From Batillaria attramentaria (lineage: Eukaryota; Mollusca; Gastropoda; Batillariidae): a stretch of 64,000 nucleotides of DNA. Positions within the stretch are counted from its first letter, which is position 1; the number at the start of each line of letters is the position of its first letter. The notes beneath the pieces are model-generated. The model was given only the letters and a program-made list of their open reading frames with translations. It had not been told where the DNA came from and did no database searches. Both the position numbers and the translations under genes were made by a program. This document shows, in pieces, positions 36,114 through 46,600 of the stretch. The stretch is from NCBI GenBank assembly GCA_018292915.2, contig JACVVK020000148.1, positions 58,501 through 122,500 on the forward strand. The letters run 5' to 3'.

Positions 36114-38555
36114 TCCCGAATACATGGCATTACAAAAGAACGACCTTGACGACAGCAGGTGATTAAATGGAAACAACATATTGGGCTGGTGGCCATCTTC
36201 TTGTTTGTTTGTTATTGAATTGTGGTTGTGTGCATGTAAGTGTGTGTGCTGCTGCGTTTTTTTAATTGCCTGTCATATACCCCTCACCCCCCCCCCCCCA
36301 ACCCCACCCCCCACCCCCAAAAGAAAAAAAAGAAAAGGAAAAAGAATAGGCGTGAATGTCTCTGGGTGCTTTAACTACGTAATTTTCATAGGGATGTGTG
36401 TTGAGCAGCTCGTCTTACTTGGCATTTCAGATGTTATTGTGCTTGAACTTCTTATACATGTATTACAATGTGCGTGTTTTTAAAAATGTTTTTATTTGCT
36501 ACAGACATCTGTACGAGTGGTCCCGGGTGCTGCCAGTGGACTCCATGCTGAAGAAGTCGGTGAACCACGTCCTGTGTGCAGCCTGCCACATCCATCCGCC
36601 ATACTTCCGACAGCTTCTGCACTGGGCTGGCTTCCTGGGCCCTGGCCCGACAGCAGATGCCACAGACGACAGCAAAGACAGCGCTGCCTGGCAGCAGCAG
36701 CAGGAGAGCACTCAGGGGCCTGTGTCTCTGACAGATGATTCCAAGGAGGCCAACCGACAACCTCAGCGACAGCAGCAGCAAGAACAAGGACAGCAGCAAC
36801 AACAGCAGCACACTGGCACCATGACGGATGACTCAAAGGAAGCCACTCGGCTGTGTCACTCTCAGCAGGTCAGCATTATCAGTCAGTCAGTCAATCTTTA
36901 TTGTCCTCAGTATCCTCACCTGTTTAGTTTGGTAAGGGTGTGAATGGAGGACTTTTTAAATTCGCATCTTGTTAAAAGAATGTTACCAAAATTGCCATGT
37001 CTTTTTGTTCTAGGAGTATTTTTTCACAGCATGCTGTTAGTCAGAAGAAAATGGTGTGTCAAGTGGGAAAACTGTGTTTGTCTTTGTATTACTCCATGCC
37101 TGTACTGCTTGTATGATATTGCTTGACCATCGACGCATTGCTGTCTTTGTTGACAGGCTCTGGGCAGTCTTTCTCTGGACAGAGGTCAGCTGGCCAGCAT
37201 TGCGGTGGTCTGCCGGTCTCCGTCTGCCATCGACCAGCTCCTTGACTCTGGGCTGCCAGCAGTACTGGCTCAAGGTCTGGCTGAGTTCTGCAGTCGACAG
37301 ATCACTCTCATCGTGGAGCGCAACCTGGCAAGTGACGCTGAGAGACTGCAACAGCAGCAGCAGCAACAGGCACAGCCTCCTTCCACGGACAATGGTCCAC
37401 GACGGGGGGATTGGGGAGTGCCAGGTGAGCAGGAAAATCAGTGTTTGTGAGGGAAGATATGCAGGCCTGTCCAGAGTGGGAGTGCAGAGTGACTGAGGGA
37501 AGAATAGGGTAAATGGCAGGTTGTTTACTTTTGTTTAGTATTGAATAACTGCATATGAAGGATGAGAGTGAGTTATGCTTTGAGGTGAGCTCAGATCATA
37601 GGCCGGCTTGCAGTTTCTACCCCATAGACTGATTTTCAGAGTGTTCTGAGTATGTTATAAAACTGATGGGTATTATTATTTCAAACTTGCAGACCAAGAC
37701 AGCAACGGACTGACGCCAGACCTGGTGGCAGCCATCCTGCAGTTCTTTGCAGAGCTGTGCTGGGAGCCGAGCATCAAGGACTGGCTCGGAACAGCCGAGG
37801 GCAACGTGTTTTGGCCTGCGCTACTGACCATGTTGTGCAACACCTCCACGCAACGACCCACCTTGCCAAACCCATCCACTCTACACAGGCACAAGGTGAG
37901 TGCTACTCACTTCATAATTCTCCTGTGTCTGTTGTGTCCGATGTGTTTGCATGGATATTTTTAAAGTCTATGCAAGGCAGCCACCTCTGAATGTGTTCTG
38001 CATGGTCAGTGTGCCTTAAATTCTCAGAATATTTGCCAGGATCTCCTGTGCCTGTCCACAGTATTTGATAAACCTTGCTGTTGTTCTTCAGGTGATGAGC
38101 GTGGAAGAACGATCCCTCGTTGAGACCATGGCCATCCAGTTCTTTACCCAAGTCATCGCCTGCCATTCTGTCAACCAACTGTTCTTTGCCAAGGTTCTGT
38201 GTGATGTCATACGAGAACAGGGTGCTTCCCGAGCAGGTCAGTCACTGTTTGTATTTTTTGTCTTTTGTCCATCCTGACAAACAGAAAGCTCTCTCTGTCT
38301 CCATGTTGGTAGCACAAGAGTTTTGACTGGACAATTTGGTATAGTGAAGTTTTCATGTTCCGTACTTCACGCAAATAGTCGCCTATGTTATACATGTAAT
38401 AAATTGAAAATAAAACTTTTGTAAGGTTGTGCTGTGCAAGGGGTCAGGCATCAGAACAAAGTTTAGCTTTAAGTTCATCAGTTGGTTACTTTGTATCATT
38501 AGTCTCTCAACAAAGTGAGGGGATTCTTAAGCAAAGTGGAGGGACTCTAAATATT

Positions 38556-38590
<35 letters not shown>

Positions 38591-39996
38591 AAGTGTGGGT
38601 CTATCCACTGTGGTAACATATTGCTACTCAGTTGTCTTGTTTTAAGTCTGTGCTTGGCTTAGGCTTCTGGGCTGCAGCAGCTTGTTCTTTTCACTGAGAC
38701 TGTGTCTTGTTCGTCAATGCTTCAGGTCTTCTTCTGGGGACGGTGCCGCTGTCAGGGTTCACACGGCGCATGCTACTGCAGGTCCTGCTGGAGGACGAGA
38801 AAGTGGTGGTGGCACTGCGCACCTCACCCGACTTCTACACCCGCCTCAGCACCACCGCTACCAACGGCAACGGGCGTGGGACGAGCCGCCGCGTGGACCA
38901 TCCTCGCTTTGGGGCAGGTCGTGGGTGCAGTTCCCTCACAGTCAACATCAACAGTCCCTGCTCCGAGGTGCTGACTTGGTTCGGAGGTGGGTACTGTTCA
39001 GCTAGCAAGTCTGTTGCTTTCGGATCTGCCTTGGCTGATGGGATGGATTCAGGATAAAACAAAGATATTACGAGGATGTCAGCTTTAAGTTGAATTGAAA
39101 AATATGGGCTGCTTGTATTTTGGTAGTTAGTATTTCAACAACAACAAAATGAAAACTTTTGTTGTTTAGTTTTTGGGTATAGGATGGGGGTGGTAGAGCG
39201 GTTCCGGATTCAGCTTGTCAGTGTCCCTGTTCCCCGGGAAGCTCTTTCACATGTTTTGTTTTACATTTTCCTTCAGACCCATCAGCAGCTGCCGTGGTAG
39301 CCAGCAGTCTCCTGGAGTGTCGTGATGACCGCGAGCGAGCTGAGGAACTGGCGAAAGAGAGTGGTGACCTTGGCTTTGAGGTCATGGAGTACATAAATGC
39401 TGCAGGTCAGATTTGCTTCCTTTCCTCTATGGATTTGGGTTGTATCAGTAGCAAAAGTATGTTGTCTTAGATGCAGAAGTTTGTGTGAAAGGCTCAGTGA
39501 TGGGTTTGACTGTAAAAAAAAAAAAGTAGACTTTTTTTTTCCCTTGTTGACTGTCCGTAGGTGTGCTGGCTAAGGTGAAGCGGGAAAAGAGTCCGTCTCC
39601 ATCCAAAATGGGGTTGCCGCCTCGGCCTCCTACCCGACGAGGTCACCGACCATCGGACACAGGGTTGTCAAGCCTGAAGTTTCCTCACTGCACTCTCCAT
39701 CTGCAACACTCCCTTATGAAAAGTGAGGACTTGTGTATTCTAAACACATTATGGGGGAATGGCTTGAAACTAGCGCATGCTGTGTTGGTCTCTTGTAAGT
39801 TAGAGAGACTGTGTTTATAAAGTTTGTGTTAGTAAGTCTGTGATGACAGCAGTTGCTTGGAGATAGTGATATCTCCTTGAGAATTTATCCAAGTAGAGTG
39901 ATACTGCACAGCAGGAGCATAATAATAATAATAATAATAATAAAGTGCTTTTATATAGCGCAGTATCCCAGCAGACGCTGGCTCAGAGCGCTCTAC

Positions 39997-40037
<41 letters not shown>

Positions 40038-40074
40038 TTCAAAACATACATCTAGGATCTCGATAAAATTAGCT

Positions 40075-40106
<32 letters not shown>

Positions 40107-42150
40107 GGAGTATTTACTGATGGATAGAGTTGCGCAAGCAACAAAGACCATTTCGCAGCTAATTAACTAAGAGGGAGAGAAGGCTGACTGGAAGAAGTGG
40201 GTTTTTAGTTTGTTTTTAAAAACTGTGAAAGATGCAGACTGACAGACATGTAGAGGAAGTGAATTCCGAACTCTCATGCATGCCTGTTCTTGAAGTAGAT
40301 AACATTGGAATAATATTAAAAGAAAAACCTTCACAAGTTTCTTCAGTTGCCTAACCAGGTTGTGTGAAGTGCGTTTCCGCATGTGTGCAGGCAAGGCGTT
40401 ACCCAGTGAGCTGACCTTCTCCCAGCTGATGCAGATCCTGTTGCAGCGAGGTCTGGCACAGGGCACCACCGCCTTGTCTTTCTCCATCACTGTCAGCACA
40501 CGCTCCACTGTCCCTCCTTCCACACTGCAGGCTGCTCTGGCATCCGCCGAGCAAGGTATGGGGGTCTAAGTCTGACTGCATCGTCAAGAATGTTAATGGT
40601 TAAAACTGAGCATGTGAGCCGTAGGAGTCATTCACGTTGAGGAGGTGTAAGCCAGCGAGTAGCGAGACCTGTACTGACTGCTCACTCGTGGTGTGGTGTA
40701 TGGGACTTGCTCAAGGAAGCAAAGTTAGCTCTTCAGAATTGTCCATAGAACTGTGCTTTTCAGTGGAAGATAGTGTAATTTTCTGTGAAAAATTTTAGTT
40801 GGAGAAAAAAAAAATCACGTTCATTTTGAAAAAGTCCGGCCCCCCGTATTCTCAAACAGCTGATTGCTTTCAAGTATTCTTCCTAATTGCCCCCGCTAAA
40901 TTTTCTGGGTTTTTTCTTGAGCTTTTTTGAACCTTTTTGTTAACTTTTAATTTTGCAGTGCTACTCAAATAATTTCATTGCCGTATCAGTTTTGATAGGG
41001 TCACATGTTCCGGTCTAATATTCAGACTGTTTCCTTGTCATCAGGTGCCTATGGTGGTATAGACGAGTGGGGAGACAACCCAGAGGATATTCCCGACGAG
41101 ATACTGCTGGCCTCCCCTGCCTTTCCCTCGGCACTGCAGGTGTTTGCCAGCGTCGGAGGACTGGCACTGCTGGCGGAACATTTGCCGCTTTTGTACCCAG
41201 ACATCACCAGGCAAGGCATGGCAGCAGATGTTGCCACCACAGACAACAACAACATCCCGGACCTGGGCCAGGACTGGGTCACTGTAGAGTCATCGGATGA
41301 ACTTTATGATGTAAGTTGCATTGCCCAGAATTTCTGATAGATGGAAACTTAATTAGAAGTTTTCAGAGAAATTGTTGTCTAATGCAGTCCAAGGCAAGAA
41401 AGTTAAAAAAGCCCAACAAAACTACAGCAAGAAGCAAGACGACCTTAAAACTTGAGGTTTAGGTTTTTGTGTTGTTTTGGGGTGAACTGTTACCACATAT
41501 CAAAGCTGAAGGGGGCAGATATGTTTGCCATAAGCATGAAAGAGAGAAGTCAAAAGCGACTTCCAAAATATGCAGACAGAACAGTCTAGTTTCAAGCATT
41601 TGTGATGTGGTTTTACGGCCAGTTCCATGGTCAGGTATACTGTCTTGCCTGTTGGCCTCACGCACGGTGCAGTTGTGTGCCTATTTGTCACAGCCCTACG
41701 TTGAGCCCGTCTCACCGGCTCCTCCTTCATCGCAAGCACACCGCCACGTGACAGGGGCCATGCCCACTACCCCTCCCCACTCCCTGATTGCCTTCGGCCT
41801 CTTCTTGCGCTTGCCTGGCTACGCAGAGGTGCTGCTGAAGGAGCGGAAGAAAGCCCAGTGTCTTCTCAGGCTGGTGCTTGGGGTCACAGATGATGGAGAT
41901 GGAGGTATTCAGCTTTTCACATTACAATCCCATCCGTTGTCCACGTTTATATGTTGCGTAGCAATACTACATGAAACTGTTGCGCGTTCTGCTTAGTAAA
42001 ACAGCAGAGAGTGAGGAAGAAACAAAATGCATGCCACTGTCAGTCAGATTCTGTTGAGTTTTAAGGCTTTTCTGAAGGACTGGATGCTTAAAGCTTTCTC
42101 AAGAGGCTCTGGTAGAGTTACACCTGTTTCGCATGGATTTGGCTGGTTGT

Positions 42151-42181
<31 letters not shown>

Positions 42182-43606
42182 GTGGTGTGTGTGTGTGTGT
42201 GTTACTGCATTTTGACCTTTGTATTCAGGTCTAGAGAACCCACTTTCTCATATGCTCGTTTGTTACACTGGTATTCACGGTGTCCACCAATTGAGATGTT
42301 CCCATCTACATCTGTCTACAGGCCATATTTTGACATCCCCCATAGCAAGCTCCCTCCCCACGTTGCCATTCACAGTGCTCAAGTCCCTGTTTGACGCATC
42401 GCCTCTGACGACTGATGACGGCGTCTTGCTGCGCCGTATGGCTCTTGACATCGGTGTTCTGCATCTGGTATTGGCTTGTCTGTCAGTGCTCAGTCATCAT
42501 GGGCCACGCGTGCCGGTGTCAGGCTTCCAGCAAGAGGTAGTCATCCACAGCTGCCATGTTTTTTTTTTTATTATTTTTTTTTTTTACTGTACCTTCTTTG
42601 GAAAAGAAAAAGGAAAAGCATAAGAAAAATGCTAGCAACACCACACACGGAAAGCAGACACGGTCTTCATTGTTCCTTTTTTTCAGACTGTGTCAGCCTG
42701 TGTTGCTCTTCTGCAGACATTGTGCAATACAAATGTAAACACAATGGTATTCACGCAGATACAAGTCAATATGATGTGTCTGGTAGTTTTGTTGAATGCT
42801 GAAGAAGAATATCTGGTAGTTTTCAGTAGCATAACCTTGTTTGTGTGCTACAAAAGTTCTGCAGACTGAGGAAATACTGATAGATGGAGGTGGGGGTGGG
42901 CATTACTTTGACCTGGTACAACTCTGCAATACTGACAAGCTGTGATGATACAGCTTCCTTTTCACTGATAGTATTCACCACTGTATCTTGTTTGTCTCAT
43001 CCAGACCCAGATGATCCTAACAGCGATGCAGGCGGCGGCCACACACACGGGCCTGTCCCAGAACGAGGAGAAAACCCAGCACTACTGGGCCAAGGGCACA
43101 GGCTTTGGCACCGGCTCCACCACATCCAGCTGGGATGCTGAGCAGGCCATGTTGCGGCAGCGCAGTGAGGAGGAGCATGTTGCCTGTCTCCTGCAGGTCT
43201 GTTATTAGTGTTTACAACTGCACTGTCCCAGATTTCACTGTCATCACGCGTGGTCAGTGAACAGGGCCCGTATGTAAAAGTCGAGGTTAATTTAACCCAC
43301 GGCTACGGGCCTAACCCAGACTAGGACAAAAGAAACCCAAAAGCAAAATTAAATACAAAAGGAAGCAAAGAAAGGAAGAAAAAAAATCCTTCTATAATGG
43401 CGTAGGCATCTTGCTGGAATGGACCCGCTTCTTGATTTAAAACAAAAAACAACAGAAACTTTAACCCTAGAGCTAGTTTAGTTCAAGGTTAGGCTCTAGC
43501 CCGGGGCTAAAAGCCCTAACCTCGATTATTACATACGGGCCCAGGTTTCTTTCTTTGCCATAACTTTTCCATCACTTTATTGAGTGGTGGTAGTAAACTG
43601 TAGGCC

Positions 43607-43649
<43 letters not shown>

Positions 43650-46600
43650 TGGGAGTGGGGGAATGCTTATTTAGAATTATGATAAGAAGGTAGGAGCCCC
43701 TTTTTTGTAGTGGAAAGCAAAACATTGCTCAGGCTTCATCTTGTTTACAGGTGTTAGGCAGCTACATCAACCCAGGCGGTCACATCCCGAAAGACTTTTT
43801 TGCCGGAGAGGACGATGAAGGTGGCGCCAACAGCGAGGCTCCAGGAACAAGCGCCACCTACACACCTCCATCGGAAAAGTGGCTACTGCCAGATGTGGTG
43901 TCGGAGCTGCTCAGCCAGTCGTGCCTCATACCAGCCATCTCATCTTACCTCCGTAATGACTCGGTGCTGGATATGGCCCGTCACGTTCCTCTGTACCGCT
44001 CGCTACTCCAGCTGCTCAGAGGTAAAATTTTAGGAACACAAGTGTGTCATTTGGCATATTTGTGTCGTTTTTACACCCTGAAAAAAGTCCTGACACTTGT
44101 TTTGGGATAATCCTGAAGTCAGATTTGCTTGAAATAGGTGTTTAGGGAAATTTCTTGCAAACTACTGAACCCAGTCAGGTTTCGTTGATTTAAGATTGAA
44201 GAGTGTTTGCCACCTGTTTGGGCTTCTGTTTCTTTTCCATCGCAGAATATTGTCGTCTGACGTCATCATTTTGAGAGTGGTGCAGGAGAAGTGTACAGTG
44301 CATGCCAAACTCAATACCCAGAGATGCCGAACGTCCATGGCAATGTTGATTGTTTTGTTCCTTTGCATTTCCGCCCATTGACACCAGTTCATGATTGAGG
44401 TTATCTCTCATTGTCTTTTTGCATCCTCTGATGATGACCGCTTTGTTTTCTGTACAGGTATGGCGGTGTGCCCACCTCTTGTGCCATTACTTCTGCCCAT
44501 ACCTTCCCCGCCCAGCCAGCAGCAGGGCGCAGATGGTGCCGGGCCTTCTGACGGCTCATCCACATCTGTTGAAAAACTCCTTTCCAAGATGAAGGGCTGT
44601 GTGGACACGTACGCCAGCAGACTCAAGTCAGTAGCAGTTAGTGATGATAGTGACCATGCATATGTCTGTGTGAAAGTGTTGAACAGTGGGAAAACTGGCT
44701 GTTTGTGTGTACTTATAGTAATACTTCAAACTTGAGGTCCATAAAAAAAAACAGCAAAAAAAACCCCACGTGTATAGTGGGGAAAAACTGGATTTCAGTG
44801 TATGCTTATGGCTGCCTTTACTATCACAGTTGAATTATCAGAACGAAAAGGACTGCGTACGTGTTAAGTCGTAGGAAAATTTGACTGGTATGTAATCTGG
44901 TACAGCTTGACTAAGTGATGTGAATTATCTACACAGGAGCAACAAGGGCAAAGCAACAATTCCAACCAAGGCTGACGAGGAAGAGAGTGAGGGACTGGCA
45001 CTGTTGATACCAGATATCCAGGAGACAGCACGCATTGTGGGGCTTGCAACACAGCGTCTCAAGGCTGCTGAAGGTATGTTCTTCTACAGTTTAGCTGCCA
45101 AACTTGAGTTCTGTGTTTAAAAGCAATGTTGAAGTCCTCCTTGAAGTCCTGTGTAGCATGTTTTAGTGTAATCATACTACTAAGAGAGCGAGTGTGGTAG
45201 GGGAAGTGGTGCACATCCTAGTGTACATGGTATGGTAACAGAAGTGGTACACATCCTAGCGTGCATGGTGTGGTAGGTTTGGGTAGGGTAGGGTATTCCT
45301 TGATGCACATGTATCAGTCTCTTCTGAGATGCTAAAGGTGACGCAGGGGTGGAGGATGAAGTTGTGAAAGCCTGCTGGTGGTAAGTGCTACTTGATACGC
45401 AAACCTCCTCCCTGCTAATCACTAGTACGTGCAACAATATTTCTGTTTTCCATGAACAGAGTATGAAGGAGACCAATCAGCATGTGTGTTGTCAAAGTGT
45501 ATGGACTCTGCGTAGGCCTGATAGCAGCAAACACTTTCTCAATTGTTCAGAAGAGAAAGTTGGTATTCTGTCTTTTGCAGATCATGGAGAAGGTGGTAGC
45601 GACCATGCCACTCATTCCGGATCAGCTGCCAAGACCGCCGAGGACCAGTATATTTCCCTGATGGGAAAACTCCAGTTTGGTATGTCTCTTCCCCATCCCT
45701 CCCTCCCTTTTTGTGAACATACAGTTTTGTGTCTTTGTACCATGTTCTTTTTTTACTGGCTTAACTTATGATAACCGGTCTCTTAAGACATTCCTGAAAC
45801 CTTTGACAAATCAGTGCTTCCCACTCTTCGTAGTCACATGTTCCCCACCCAGTGTCAGTAACGCCCAGTTACATTACCAGTTACATTATAGGGTATGTGT
45901 CTCACGTATTGCTCAGCACATCTTTCTAAGATCTTCTCACTAGTACAATATATAACCATGCTCATAAGGCTCATAAACTGACACTGCTGCTCTCGTTTAC
46001 AGACACTTATGAGCTGGTGACCGATGAAGGGAGAGGCTTGAAGTTCAACATCCCTCACCACTTTGAGTCGAACGTCAAGGCTTCAGGTGCATTCAACAAC
46101 CCTGCCCGCACTCGGCGGTTAGCACAAGAGGCGGTGACCCTGTCCACTTCCTTACCTCTGTCCTACAACAGCAGTGTGTTTGTTCGGTGCGATGAGGAAC
46201 GGCTGGACATCATGAAGGTGGGTTTTTTATTGACTGGAATACGATCAAGGTCCAATCCAGTCCAGTGTCTTTGTGTGTAGTGCAGCAGGACTCCATGAAA
46301 AGTTCATGAATGCAGTGTGTAGAAAACCAGCAGACAAAAATGCTTTCTGTGTTCAGCACTGTCAGTGTTTGTTGAAGAGGTGGGTTTATTAGGCTCTTCT
46401 GATATACTTGATGCTGGGAGCTTTCTGAAGAGGCTCAGGCAAAGACTTCCACAAAGTGGGGCAGCATTTTGGAAAGTCGAGCACCAGAATGCATCTTGTT
46501 TAAACAGTCGAGAATTTCTTTTGAAAATGGTTGTGTGTTTTGAGATGAATGCTACAGACTTTACTAGATCAGATTTGCCAGACTTTTCTGGTGTGGTAGA

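Larger units (their letters stand above)
34422..36199 (-). mobile_element. Unclassified 1.8 kb interspersed element, copy B, inverted (BIRC6 intron 44)
   Basis: Reverse-complement relative of copy A. The hairpin end lies at 34430-34459 and the AAGATGGCC end at 36191-36199. Long stretches match closely, for example TTACCTAAACCACTCCATTT and its counterpart in A, and both 306 bp-spaced GAGTTATCGCCC motifs (34794, 35100) are present. It differs by small indels and by its own (AG)n(TG)n tract at about 36049-36112. No coding capacity is seen. Confidence 0.6.
36505..44021 (+). other. BIRC6: BIRC6 exons 45-57, including ubiquitin-like segment
   Basis: Exons: 36505-36868, 37157-37424, 37693-37895, 38092-38236, 38726-38986, 39277-39405, 39561-39722, 40391-40555, 41045-41310, 41694-41904, 42322-42536, 43005-43196, 43751-44021 (residues 3770-4720). 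Exon 45 carries three TDDSK motifs separated by Gln-rich spacers (human has two). Exons 51-52 ([20 protein letters not shown] and [13 protein letters not shown]) correspond to the human ubiquitin-like domain. Exon 54 has [20 protein letters not shown], exon 55 [17 protein letters not shown], exon 56 [13 protein letters not shown], and exon 57 [20 protein letters not shown]. These exons are among the most conserved of the gene. Confidence 0.92.
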
